This document shows, in pieces, positions 10,776 to 19,404 of a stretch of 64,000 nucleotides of DNA. The stretch covers positions 248,001-312,000 of the forward strand of contig NZ_JAKJHS010000003.1 of NCBI RefSeq assembly GCF_021648825.1. The letters are read 5' to 3'. This stretch comes from Rhizobium halophilum. Lineage in GTDB: Bacteria; Pseudomonadota; Alphaproteobacteria; Rhizobiales; Rhizobiaceae. Each line of letters starts with the position of its first letter. The first letter of the stretch is position 1. The notes beneath the pieces are model-generated. The model worked only from the letters and a program-made list of their open reading frames with translations, did not search any database and was not told where the DNA came from. The translations under genes and the position numbers were made by a program.

Positions 10776-10805
10776 TCGGCCTGCGAAGTTACCCAAGCAG
10801 GCCGA
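10776..10805. terminator. Terminator hairpin after the amidohydrolase
   Basis: A perfect 9-bp stem, TCGGCCTGC (10776-10784) with GCAGGCCGA (10797-10805), and a 12-nt loop. It lies just past the amidohydrolase stop and overlaps the last codons of the opposing small gene, so it may end transcription from both sides. No clear T-tract is present. Confidence 0.6.
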
Positions 10806-11001
10806 ATGTCACGGCTGCGAGAAAGGTGAAGGCAAGTACAACGAGCGCGGCTTGGCCAAAAAATGCCAACCGGCGGGAGGCGGCGGATCGTGGGAAGGTT
10901 ACCCGCTGATCGTATAGGCTGAGCCTCATGCTTTCTTCCTGAGCAACAACATCTCGATCTTCAACGTAATCGATCTCTGCCAAACCGGTAGAGATGAACA
11001 T
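10789..11001 (-). CDS. Hypothetical small single-pass membrane protein
   Basis: A 70-residue protein I do not recognise. The N-terminal half is polar and acidic (around EIDYVEDRDVV), followed by RSAASRRLAFF and a hydrophobic C-terminal helix of about 22 residues (ALVVLAFTFLAAVTFGLLG), suggesting a tail-anchored or type II inner-membrane protein. The start used is ATG 11001; a longer version from 11043 is possible but begins with an Arg-rich stretch. AAGAAG precedes the ATG. It lies downstream of the dehydratase gene on the opposite strand from the amidohydrolase. Composition is consistent with coding, but the gene rests on the membrane segment and position only. Confidence 0.5.
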   Translation of the reverse strand: MFISTGLAEIDYVEDRDVVAQEESMRLSLYDQRVTFPRSAASRRLAFFGQAALVVLAFTFLAAVTFGLLG

Positions 11002-11075
11002 TCTTCTTGGCGGGCGGCGGTGAAAAATCCTACCAGAAATCAAACGCTCCTCCCGAAGATCAGGACAGGAGCCTG

Positions 11076-12047
11076 CTAAGGGTTCTGGCGCAGTGCTTCA
11101 GCAAAGACGTCGCTGTCGACATTGCCGCCGGACACCACCGCAATGACAGTATCCCCCAGCGCCTCGCCCCGCGAAAGTGCAGCAGCCAGCGCAACGGCGC
11201 CGCCGGGTTCAACGACGATCTTCAGCCTCTGAAACGCAAGCGCCACCGCCCGGAGAGCCTCCCGGTCGGTAACGACCCGTCCCGGGCCACAGAGGCGAGA
11301 GAGAATGGGGAAGGTAAGATTGCCGGGCTGAGGTGTGACGATGGCATCACAGATCGAACCCGTCTGGCTCGAATTCCGTTCGATCCTTCCAGCAGCAAGA
11401 GACCGTGCAACGTCATCGAAGCCTTCCGGCTCACAGGTTCGCACCCGAAGTCCCGGCGCCTTTGCCTCAAGCGCCAGAGCGATGCCAGAGGCAAAACCAC
11501 CGCCACCCGTAGGCACGATCACATCGGCCGCATCCACACCCTCTTCTGCAGCTTGCTCAACAATCTCGAGGCCTACCGTACCCTGACCGGCGATCACCAG
11601 CGGATCGTCAAATGGTCGGACAAGTGTCAGCCCCCGTTCCTGAGAGATCCTTCCACCGATGGCATCGCGATCTTCCGTCGCTCGATCGTAGAGAACGACT
11701 TCTGCTCCGTAAGCGCGGGTGTTTTCGACTTTGATGCGCGGCGCGTCTGCGGGCATCACGATGACACTGGGGATGCCGTGGAGCTTCGCCGCAAGCGCCA
11801 CGCCCTGTGCATGGTTTCCCGATGAGAAGGCGATGACGCCGCGTGAACGGACGTCAGGCGCGATATGAGATATGGCCGACCACGCCCCCCGAAACTTGAA
11901 AGAGCCGGTGTGCTGCAGGCATTCGGGCTTTACCAAAACCCGTCGTCCCGCAAGTCCGTCCAAAAAAGGCGAAGAGAGCAGCGGAGTGCGCCGCACCCGA
12001 CCCACCAGGCGGTCGCGTGCGGCTTCGATCATTTCAATGCTAGCCAT
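11076..12047 (-). CDS. Threonine/serine dehydratase-like PLP enzyme (fold type II)
   Basis: A 323-residue enzyme of the tryptophan-synthase-beta fold, most like the short catabolic threonine/serine dehydratases that deaminate Thr or Ser to a 2-oxo acid. The PLP Lys is in GSFKFRG (Lys51), the substrate loop is SSGNHAQG (75-82), and the phosphate-binding loop GGGG is at about 181-184. It has no C-terminal ACT regulatory domain, so it is not the allosteric biosynthetic IlvA. GAGGG lies 6 nt before the ATG at 12047 but abuts another ATG at 12053, so 12047 is preferred. It is 40 bp downstream of the aldehyde dehydrogenase gene and probably cotranscribed with it. Serine racemase or hydroxyaspartate dehydratase activity is also possible. 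Confidence 0.88.
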   Translation of the reverse strand: MASIEMIEAARDRLVGRVRRTPLLSSPFLDGLAGRRVLVKPECLQHTGSFKFRGAWSAISHIAPDVRSRGVIAFSSGNHAQGVALAAKLHGIPSVIVMPADAPRIKVENTRAYGAEVVLYDRATEDRDAIGGRISQERGLTLVRPFDDPLVIAGQGTVGLEIVEQAAEEGVDAADVIVPTGGGGFASGIALALEAKAPGLRVRTCEPEGFDDVARSLAAGRIERNSSQTGSICDAIVTPQPGNLTFPILSRLCGPGRVVTDREALRAVALAFQRLKIVVEPGGAVALAAALSRGEALGDTVIAVVSGGNVDSDVFAEALRQNP

Positions 12048-12087
12048 CGGCATCCCTCGTCAGGCGCCGACAACCGCCGCCTCTCGT

Positions 12088-13521
12088 TTACGGCAACGTA
12101 TAGGCAGTCTTCACGACAGTGAAGAATTCGGCCGCATATTTCCCCTGCTCACGCGGACCAAAGGAGGAAGCCTTGCGGCCACCGAACGGAACGTGGAAAT
12201 CAACACCCGCGGTCGGCAGGTTGACCATGACCATGCCGGCTTCGGAGTTGCGCTTGAAGTGGGTCGCATACTTGAGGCTGGTGGTTGCGATACCGGCGGA
12301 AAGACCGAACGGCGTGTCATTCGCGACCGCCAGGGCCTCATCGTAATCCTTCACGCGGATGACACTTGCCACCGGGCCGAAGATTTCCTCGCGGGAAATC
12401 CGCATCTGGTTGGTGGCTTCCGTAAACAGCGTCGGCTGCAGGTAGAAGCCAGGTGTCTCGCGTTCGATGCGTTCGCCCCCGAAGGCAAGCTTGGCGCCTT
12501 CCTTCTTGCCGATCTCAATATAGTCCATGTCCTGCTGAAGCTGCTTTTCGTCGACGACCGGACCGATATGCGTGCCCTGCTTCAGTGCGTTGTCGACCGT
12601 CAGCGTCTTCAGTTTGTCGGTGAGGGCAGCGACGAACTTGTCGTGGATCCCTTCGGTTACGATCAGACGTGAGGAGGCCGTGCAGCGCTGGCCGGTGGAG
12701 AAGAAGCCGGAATTGGCCGCCGCTTCGACGGCAACGCTCAGATCCGCGTCGTCGAGCACGACCATTGGGTTCTTGCCGCCCATTTCCAGCTGGAACTTGC
12801 GGTTATGCTCGACGGAGGCCAGAGCGACCCGCTTGCCGGTGCCGGTGGAACCAGTGAAGGTAATGCCGGCCAAATCCGGGCTGTCTAGCATGGCTTGGCC
12901 CACTACGGAGCCACGCCCCATCACGAGATTCAGCACACCCTTCGGCAGGCCGGCGCGTTGCAGGATGTCGACGATGGCCCATGCGCAGCCCGGAACAAGG
13001 TCGGCAGGTTTAAATACCACGGTGTTCCCGTAGCAGAGAGCCGGTGCGATCTTCCAGGCCGGAATGGCAATCGGGAAATTCCAAGGCGTGATAATACCGA
13101 TCACGCCAAGCGGCTCGCGGGTGATCTCGACGCCGATGCCCGGTCGCGCAGACGGCACGACCTCGCCGGTTAGCCGAAGTGCTTCGCCAGCGAAGAAATC
13201 AAAGATTTGGGCGGCGCGAAGCGTTTCACCGATTGCTTCCGGAAGCGTCTTGCCCTCTTCGCGGGCGAGAAGCTTGCCGAGTTCTTCCTTGCGCGCGACG
13301 ATCTCGTCTGCCGCCTTCTTCAGGATCGCGTGGCGCTCCATGATGCCGGAGCGCGACCAGGCCGGGAACGCTGCCTTTGCGGCGGCGATGGCTTGCTTGG
13401 CATCGTCAGCACTACCTTGTGCGTAGGTACCAACGACGTCATTGGTGTCCGATGGGCTGATATTGTTGGAGGCGTCGCTACCCACCCATTCTCCGGCGAT
13501 GAGGTTTTGGTAGATGGTCAT
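12088..13521 (-). CDS. NAD(P)-dependent aldehyde dehydrogenase (2,5-dioxovalerate dehydrogenase-like)
   Basis: A 477-residue class I/II-like aldehyde dehydrogenase. It has the oxyanion Asn148 in PWNFP, the dinucleotide loop FTGSTGTG (222-229), the general base Glu246 in LEMGGK and the nucleophile Cys280 in GQRCTASS. Full length and all catalytic residues suggest an active enzyme. The sequence style (GERIERETPGFYLQPTLF, PFGGRKASSFGPREQG) resembles alpha-ketoglutaric semialdehyde dehydrogenases of sugar-acid and hydroxyproline catabolism, but succinate-semialdehyde or general aldehyde oxidation cannot be excluded. The start at 13521 is fixed by a strong GAGGAG about 7 nt upstream. It lies 69 bp downstream of the EEP gene and 40 bp upstream of the dehydratase, possibly one transcript. 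Confidence 0.93.
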   Translation of the reverse strand: MTIYQNLIAGEWVGSDASNNISPSDTNDVVGTYAQGSADDAKQAIAAAKAAFPAWSRSGIMERHAILKKAADEIVARKEELGKLLAREEGKTLPEAIGETLRAAQIFDFFAGEALRLTGEVVPSARPGIGVEITREPLGVIGIITPWNFPIAIPAWKIAPALCYGNTVVFKPADLVPGCAWAIVDILQRAGLPKGVLNLVMGRGSVVGQAMLDSPDLAGITFTGSTGTGKRVALASVEHNRKFQLEMGGKNPMVVLDDADLSVAVEAAANSGFFSTGQRCTASSRLIVTEGIHDKFVAALTDKLKTLTVDNALKQGTHIGPVVDEKQLQQDMDYIEIGKKEGAKLAFGGERIERETPGFYLQPTLFTEATNQMRISREEIFGPVASVIRVKDYDEALAVANDTPFGLSAGIATTSLKYATHFKRNSEAGMVMVNLPTAGVDFHVPFGGRKASSFGPREQGKYAAEFFTVVKTAYTLP

Positions 13522-13590
13522 GGTGAGCTCCTCTTGGTGTTCGGTCGGCCCATGCCTTACGACGTCGGCCATCCCGGTTCAATAGTATGA

Positions 13591-14430
13591 TTAAATATCT
13601 TGGCCCGGATCCCCGACGGCAGCTGCCGCGTCGAGGCGAACGCGCGCCTTGATCGGCAGGTGGTCGGAGGCTAGCCGTGCCAAGGCGGAATCGTGAACCG
13701 CGACCGGCCCCAGGATGTCCGGCCGGTTGGACATGATCCGGTCGAGTGCCAGCACCGGCAGGCGGGAGGGGAAGCTCGGCACTGCGCTGGGCAGACCAAA
13801 AACCGGCGCCAGCGTGTTGAGCGACGAACGATCGCCCAGCCGCCATTCGTTCAGGTCGCCCAGAAGAATAGTCGGCTGGTCCGCCCGCGACCGAAGCAGA
13901 TCGATGATCATCCGCGCCTGCTGGTGGCGCGAACGGTGTAGCAGTCCAAGATGTGCGGCGATGACGCGAAGCGCGCCACCGCCTTTCAGTTCCAGTTCGG
14001 AAATAAGAGCGCCCCTTGGCTCCAGCCCGGGAAGCTTGACCTGATGGACGTCCCGTACCAAGCCTTCGCGAAAGAGGATGACATTGCCGTGCCAACCATG
14101 GGCCTTGGCAATGCCTGCCACTGGCACGGGCGAAAGCCCCGTCTCTCGCTCAAGCCACTCCAGATCCAGAAGGCCGCGGCGCTCGCCAAAGCGTGTATCG
14201 GCTTCCTGCAGTGCAAGAACGTCTGCTCCGATTTCTCGGATCACCTCCTTCGTCCGGTACGGGTCGAACTTGCCGTCGATCCCGACGCATTTGTGGACGT
14301 TGTACGAGGCGATGACGAAGCCCTCTTCGGACACCTCGGACGGCACATTATGCACTGCGCCGCCACGTCTGCGATGTTCGCGGATGGATGCCATGATGCT
14401 AGCCGAAAGCTTCTCGCGTCTTGTCCTCAT
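13591..14430 (-). CDS. Endonuclease/exonuclease/phosphatase (EEP) family protein
   Basis: A 279-residue EEP-fold metal-dependent phosphodiesterase/phosphatase. Key positions are Asn44 in SYNVHKC, Glu76 in ALQEADTR, GDLNEW near 190-195 and SDHLPIK near 257-263, the usual Asn/Glu/Asp/His set of the DNase I-like family. It sits 64 bp downstream of the cardiolipin synthase gene on the same strand. The pairing recalls E. coli clsB with ybhP, also an EEP protein, suggesting a phospholipid-related rather than a nucleic acid role. The first ~35 residues are basic and there is no signal peptide. Start used is ATG 14430, with GAGG very close; an internal ATG at 14394 is an alternative. Confidence 0.85.
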   Translation of the reverse strand: MRTRREKLSASIMASIREHRRRGGAVHNVPSEVSEEGFVIASYNVHKCVGIDGKFDPYRTKEVIREIGADVLALQEADTRFGERRGLLDLEWLERETGLSPVPVAGIAKAHGWHGNVILFREGLVRDVHQVKLPGLEPRGALISELELKGGGALRVIAAHLGLLHRSRHQQARMIIDLLRSRADQPTILLGDLNEWRLGDRSSLNTLAPVFGLPSAVPSFPSRLPVLALDRIMSNRPDILGPVAVHDSALARLASDHLPIKARVRLDAAAAVGDPGQDI

Positions 14431-14494
14431 GGTCCTCTGGCAACAGTTCTACAAAACATGGCATGGGCAAATCTGAGGCAAATCTGGTCCTCAT

Positions 14495-15952
14495 TCAAAG
14501 ATAGGGCGAACCCAGCCAGAGCACACGGTCGAGAAGTCGGGCTGCGAAGGGCCTGTCCCGCAGACGCTCCAGCGTGACCTGCGTGGAGGAGGAAATGGCA
14601 AGATCGATTCTTCGTTCCAGTTCCTTGGCGAAAGAAACGTCCATCACCTCAAGATCGACCTCGAAATTCAGCCGCAGTGACCGCGGATCCAGGTTGGAGG
14701 ACCCGACGAAGGCCCAACGACCATCGATGGCCATCAACTTGGAATGGTTGAAGGCGCCCGGTGACCGCCAGATCCGGCAGTAGTTCTTCAGCAATTGGTC
14801 GAACTGACCTGTCATCGCTCGGTCGACCAGCGTCAGGTTGTTGGCCTCCGGCACGACCACATCGACCTCGACCCCGCGCCTGGCGGCGGTGATCAGCGAC
14901 GTGATCAGCTCGCGGTCGGGAAGGAAGTAGGGAGACGCGATTCGGATGGAGCGACCTGCCACTGAGAAGGCGCCCATCAGCATCTTGTGGTTTGTCTCGA
15001 CGCTGCGGTCCGGTCCGGATGCGACCGCGCGGATTGCGACAGGTTGGCCCGGCTCGCTCTCGGGAGACACGATCTGCCATGCCTCTCCCTGCAGGTCCTC
15101 TCCCGTGGCGAACCGCCAGTCGGAAGCCGCAATGGCGAATAGATCCGCCACCACAGGGCCTTTGATCTGAAAGTGCGTATCAACCGCACAATTGGCACCG
15201 AAGAGCTCCCCCGAGAAGCCCTCGCGGATGTTAATGCCACCGGTAAATGCGGTTCGACCGTCCACCACGAGGATCTTCCGGTGGGTGCGCAGGTTGGCAT
15301 AGGGCAACCTCAAGCCCGTGATCACGTTCCCGTTGAACACATCAACGGGAACCCCGCCGTCCTGCAGCATGCCCAGCACGCTTGGCACCGAATAACGTGC
15401 GCCAACGGCGTCGATCAGCACGCGTACAGCCACACCACGTTGGGCAGCTCCCGTCAAAGCCTCGACAAAGCGGCGACCGACCCGGTCGCGATCAAAAATA
15501 TAGGTTTCCAGCAGGATCGAACGCTCGGCTTTATTGATGGCAGTCAACATCGCCCGATAAGCGTCATCACCCGTCGTCAACAAGTCGATGCTGTTGCCGG
15601 TGGTGATGTCATGTTCCGTGACGCGATCGCCTAGCACTTTCATCGCCGCGTACCGTTCGCCAAAACGCTCGGCGACCATCTCGCTCGTCGCGTCATATGC
15701 CTCGAAGTGGTCGCGAACATGCCCAAGCATGAAGCGTCGGTCGGAGATGGCGCTCCTGCGGATGCGGTTGATCCCGGCCATGAAGTAGAGGAGCGCGCCG
15801 ATGATGGGTGACAGGATGATGATACCCACCCAGCCGATGGCAGAACGGACTTCCTCCTTCGTCATGGCTGCGTGAATGGCCGCCGTCGCTCCTAGCAGAA
15901 GCGAAAGGACAAAGAGGACATGGGGCCAGTACGGCTCGATCAACATCAGCAT
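14495..15952 (-). CDS. cls: Cardiolipin synthase (phospholipase D family)
   Basis: A 485-residue inner-membrane phospholipase D-type cardiolipin synthase, which joins two phosphatidylglycerols into cardiolipin and glycerol. Two N-terminal hydrophobic helices (about 10-30 and 40-58) are followed by two catalytic HKD motifs, HRKILVVDG near residue 224 and HSKLMAIDG near 402, each continuing with the expected GGINI or GSSNLD. Length matches bacterial ClsA-type enzymes. The downstream EEP gene follows after 64 bp and is probably in the same operon. All catalytic residues are present, so an active enzyme is expected. Confidence 0.95.
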   Translation of the reverse strand: MLMLIEPYWPHVLFVLSLLLGATAAIHAAMTKEEVRSAIGWVGIIILSPIIGALLYFMAGINRIRRSAISDRRFMLGHVRDHFEAYDATSEMVAERFGERYAAMKVLGDRVTEHDITTGNSIDLLTTGDDAYRAMLTAINKAERSILLETYIFDRDRVGRRFVEALTGAAQRGVAVRVLIDAVGARYSVPSVLGMLQDGGVPVDVFNGNVITGLRLPYANLRTHRKILVVDGRTAFTGGINIREGFSGELFGANCAVDTHFQIKGPVVADLFAIAASDWRFATGEDLQGEAWQIVSPESEPGQPVAIRAVASGPDRSVETNHKMLMGAFSVAGRSIRIASPYFLPDRELITSLITAARRGVEVDVVVPEANNLTLVDRAMTGQFDQLLKNYCRIWRSPGAFNHSKLMAIDGRWAFVGSSNLDPRSLRLNFEVDLEVMDVSFAKELERRIDLAISSSTQVTLERLRDRPFAARLLDRVLWLGSPYL

Positions 15953-16023
15953 CGCGCGAGATATAGGTCCCCGGTTGCTCCCAGCAATCAGCCGCGATCA
16001 TACCGCGGCAGATGCGTTCAATG

Positions 16024-17382
16024 TCAGCCCTGATTGAGCTGCGCCTGGAAGGCATCCAGCGACGCTTCGAAGCTGTCGAAGATCGTGTTGATCTGCTCTT
16101 CGGTGACGATCAGCGGCGGGCAAAGCGCGACACTGTCGCCGATCGCACGCCCGATCACTCCCTTGTCGAGCATCAGGGCCGCAAACTTCGGACCGAGTTG
16201 TCCGGTGGCAAAGCCTTCCCGCGGCTTCAACTCCAAGGCACCGATCAGGCCGATACCGCGGGCCTCGGTGGCCAGCGGATGCCCCTCGAGCGCCTTCAGC
16301 CGCTTCAAGAACAGCGGGCTAAGACCCCTGACATTGCCGACAAGATCCCGCTCTTCAATGATTGCAAGGTTCTCCAGTGCAACGGCAGCAGCCACCGGAT
16401 GTCCGCTGGCTGTAAAGCCATGCCCGAAGGTGCCGATCTTGTTGGATTCATCCGCCAGCGGCCCATAGACCCGCTCGTTGATCAGCAGCGCCGAGATCGG
16501 CTGGTAGGACGAGGACAACTGCTTCGATACGGTCATGATGTCCGGCTGCAGGCTGAAGGTCGTCGTGCCGAACATCTCGCCCGTGCGACCAAAGCCACAG
16601 ATCACCTCGTCGGCGATCAGCAGGACGTCGTACTTGCGCAGCACCGCCTGGATGGCTTCCCAATAGCCATTTGGCGGTACGATGACGCCGCCGGCACCCA
16701 TGACAGGCTCACCAATGAAAGCGGCAACCGTCTGAGGACCTTCTGCAAGGATCAGGTCCTCCAGGTCCTGCGCGCAACGAATGACAAAGGCCTCCTCCGT
16801 TTCCCCCTCCTGCTTGAAGACACGATAGTGGGGGCACGTGGTATGGAGGATGTTGGCGAGCGGCAGATCGAAGGAACGGTGGTTGTTCGGCAGGCCGGTG
16901 AGGCTAGCGCTGGCAATGGTGACGCCGTGGTATCCCTTCACCCGCGAGATGACCTTCTTCTTCTCTGGCTTGCCGAGCGCGTTCGACCGGTACCAGACCA
17001 TCTTCAGGGCCGTATCGTTGGCCTCCGAGCCCGAATTGGTGAAATAAACCTTCGACATCGGCACAGGGGCCATCTGGATCAGCTTCTCTGCCAGGTCGAC
17101 CGAAGGCCCGTGCGTGCGTCCGGTGAAAGTATGGTAATATGGAAGCTTCGCCATCTGCCGCGTGGCGGCATCGATCAGGCGCTGCTCGCCGAAGCCGACC
17201 GCCACGCTCCAGAGCCCCGACATCGCCTCGATATACTGCTTGCCGTTGTTGTCGTAGACATGGACGCCCTCGCCCCGCTCGATCACCAGCGCACCATCAC
17301 GCTCAAGGGCGCGGGCATTGGTGTATGAGTGCAGCTGATAGGCTTGGTCGCGAGCTTCTACGGAATTGGGCTGAACGGTCAC
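16024..17382 (-). CDS. Class III PLP-dependent aminotransferase (omega-amino acid:pyruvate type)
   Basis: A 452-residue class III (fold type I) aminotransferase. It has TNSGSEAND at 115-123, the PLP-ring Asp258 in IADEVICGFGRTG, and the Schiff-base Lys287 in TVSKQLSSSYQPISA. Such enzymes move the amino group of an omega-amino acid, polyamine or beta-alanine to pyruvate or 2-oxoglutarate. The start is GTG 17382, supported by AAGGAG 8 nt upstream. The gene ends 71 bp before the cls start and follows the AbgB-like amidohydrolase by 89 bp on the same strand, so an amidohydrolase-aminotransferase catabolic unit is plausible. The true amino donor is unknown. Confidence 0.92.
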   Translation of the reverse strand: MTVQPNSVEARDQAYQLHSYTNARALERDGALVIERGEGVHVYDNNGKQYIEAMSGLWSVAVGFGEQRLIDAATRQMAKLPYYHTFTGRTHGPSVDLAEKLIQMAPVPMSKVYFTNSGSEANDTALKMVWYRSNALGKPEKKKVISRVKGYHGVTIASASLTGLPNNHRSFDLPLANILHTTCPHYRVFKQEGETEEAFVIRCAQDLEDLILAEGPQTVAAFIGEPVMGAGGVIVPPNGYWEAIQAVLRKYDVLLIADEVICGFGRTGEMFGTTTFSLQPDIMTVSKQLSSSYQPISALLINERVYGPLADESNKIGTFGHGFTASGHPVAAAVALENLAIIEERDLVGNVRGLSPLFLKRLKALEGHPLATEARGIGLIGALELKPREGFATGQLGPKFAALMLDKGVIGRAIGDSVALCPPLIVTEEQINTIFDSFEASLDAFQAQLNQG

Positions 17383-17471
17383 GGTAGTCTCCTTGTGGAA
17401 TTCGCCGCGCAGTGATAGCCGGGCGCGCGCTCGGCGTCAGCTTCCGATTGCGGCGGAAGATGATCTTGCGG

Positions 17472-18905
17472 CTACTTCGAGGACATGGCGGCGATGGGAG
17501 GCTCGGCTCCCTCCGGAATCGGGCTTTGATAGATCTGCCCCTTGTGACGGCGCTTCAGATCCGCCCAGGCCGCCTCGCGCAGTTCCGGGCTTTGCAGCGC
17601 GGCGAGCCCTGTTGCCGCCATCACCTTGGCTGTTGCGGCCATGCCCTTATGCGCCAGCGGGCTTTGGCCCTGCGCCACCACCTGCCAGGTGTGCAGCTGA
17701 GTGCCCACAGCGAGCGTTGGACCATAGGCCTGCACCGTCGGGACGACCCAGCTGACGTCGCCGACGTCCGTCGAGCCACCCATCTGGCGAACCTCATTGT
17801 GCGGCGGCAGGATGAAGTCGGCCAGCGGAATGTCCCTCTGCTCCAGTCTCTCCTGGTTCCAGCTGGCAGCGATATCCTCCGGTGTGAGGGTGGCGCGGAT
17901 GCTCTCGGCAAAAGCGATGTCGCTGTCGTCATATGTTGGCGGGCCAAGGCTCTCCCAGATGCCCTGCATCGTGTCCATCAAGGGCGTGTTGACGATGAGA
18001 TTGGAAACACCTGCCAGGATCGTGCTCCTGACGCTTGTTTCCGTCATCAAGGCCGCGCCGTCGGCGACCTTCTTCACCCGCTCGATCAGCGTCAGCAGGC
18101 CGGCAAGATCCGGAGAGCGGACCACATAACGCACCTTCGCATAGGCCTGCACGACGTTGGGCGAAATCCCGCCGGCATCGAGGATGGCGTTGTGAATCCG
18201 GCACTCGGAAGGCATGTGCTCGCGCATGTAGTTTACGCCGACGCTCATCAGTTCGACCGCATCAAGCGCGCTGCGACCCAGTTCCGGCACCGCAGCAGCA
18301 TGGGCCGACCGACCGGTGAACTCGAAATCGATGCGGCAGTTGGCTAGCGACGTTTCACGCTGGACGCCAGCGAAGTTGCTCGGGTGCCAGCTGATCGCAA
18401 TATCGACGTTCTCAAAAGCTCCGGCGCGCACCATGAAGGCCTTGGCCGCACCGCCCTCCTCAGCTGGGCATCCATAGTAGCGGACACGCCCGGGCTTGCC
18501 GGTCTGCTGCAGCCAGTCCTTCACCGCCGTTGCGGCAAGCAGCGAGGCCGAACCGAGAAGATTATGACCGCATCCGTGACCGTTCGCGCCAGCAACAAGC
18601 GGGTCATGCCTCGTTTCTCCTGCCTTCTGGCTGAGACCTGCAAGAGCGTCGTATTCACCCAGGAAGGCAATGATTGGTCCGCCCTCTCCGGACTCGCCGA
18701 TCAACGCTGTCGGAATCCCCGCAACGTTTTCGGTGACCCGGAACCCTTGAGCTTCCAGCATCTGGCGATGGGCCGCTGCGGACTGCGTTTCCATGTAGCA
18801 GGTTTCGGGCGTCTCCCACACGCGGTCGCTGAGTTGGAAGAAGTCCTTCTTCTTAGCATCGACCATGTCCCAGACCGGCGGGTGGTTGGAGTGGTTGTTC
18901 GTCAT
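17472..18905 (-). CDS. M20 family amidohydrolase, AbgB-like (p-aminobenzoyl-glutamate hydrolase subunit B family)
   Basis: A 477-residue M20 metallopeptidase with GEYDAL at 83-88 and the metal-binding NGHGCGHN at 108-115, together with AWHPSNFA-type and GGSTDVGDVSW motifs typical of the AbgB/amidohydrolase branch. AbgB cleaves p-aminobenzoyl-glutamate, a folate breakdown product, but relatives hydrolyse other N-acyl or aminoacyl amides. No AbgA partner is adjacent. Start chosen is ATG 18905, about 10 nt after AAAGGG; an in-frame ATG 9 bases upstream is too close to that site. It is divergent from dppA across a 499-bp region, and the proximity to the peptide importer suggests a role in using imported amides or peptides. 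Confidence 0.88.
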   Translation of the reverse strand: MTNNHSNHPPVWDMVDAKKKDFFQLSDRVWETPETCYMETQSAAAHRQMLEAQGFRVTENVAGIPTALIGESGEGGPIIAFLGEYDALAGLSQKAGETRHDPLVAGANGHGCGHNLLGSASLLAATAVKDWLQQTGKPGRVRYYGCPAEEGGAAKAFMVRAGAFENVDIAISWHPSNFAGVQRETSLANCRIDFEFTGRSAHAAAVPELGRSALDAVELMSVGVNYMREHMPSECRIHNAILDAGGISPNVVQAYAKVRYVVRSPDLAGLLTLIERVKKVADGAALMTETSVRSTILAGVSNLIVNTPLMDTMQGIWESLGPPTYDDSDIAFAESIRATLTPEDIAASWNQERLEQRDIPLADFILPPHNEVRQMGGSTDVGDVSWVVPTVQAYGPTLAVGTQLHTWQVVAQGQSPLAHKGMAATAKVMAATGLAALQSPELREAAWADLKRRHKGQIYQSPIPEGAEPPIAAMSSK

Positions 18906-19404
18906 GAAAGCCATGCCCTTTGTGCAACGCATTAGAGTTGACCGTAATCACATTCACGCGGCGCCGCAAAGGGGCATGTTTCCTCGAGCTGCAAGAGCGC
19001 CATAGCCGCAGTACCGAGGCGCCTAACCTTCCTGAACCGCCGGATTCAAGGTCTCTCGACAAGTGCGATCTAATCGCTATGCTTCGCCGCCGCTGCCTGA
19101 GCACAATTTCCGTGAAATGACGTCTGCGCGACAAATTTCCGAGAGTTGGGACGCATCTTGAGGTTTTTCTTCTAAGATGCATAGCATAGGCAGAATGTGC
19201 GACCGTCCGCGGTCGGAAATGCTGATCTAGGGGCGGCAACGGCAAGTCCGAAACCGATCCCGGGAACGGCTGCTCGGTGTGCGACGGGATCTTCTGCCGC
19301 ACAATCGAGAGGTTGAAGGACAAAACGGTATGGGCCCTTGGCACGTATCGGCATAGTAGCGGTCGGCCAGGTAACATCCAGGCCGCCTAACTGGGAGAAA
19401 GCCC
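18906..19404. other. Divergent regulatory region, AbgB-like gene / dppA
   Basis: This 499-bp region has no supported gene. It must contain promoters for both directions. A GGGAGA Shine-Dalgarno sequence at 19393-19398 precedes the dppA GTG. I cannot name a promoter or operator with confidence; several TTG-containing hexamers lack a well-placed partner. Confidence 0.5.
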
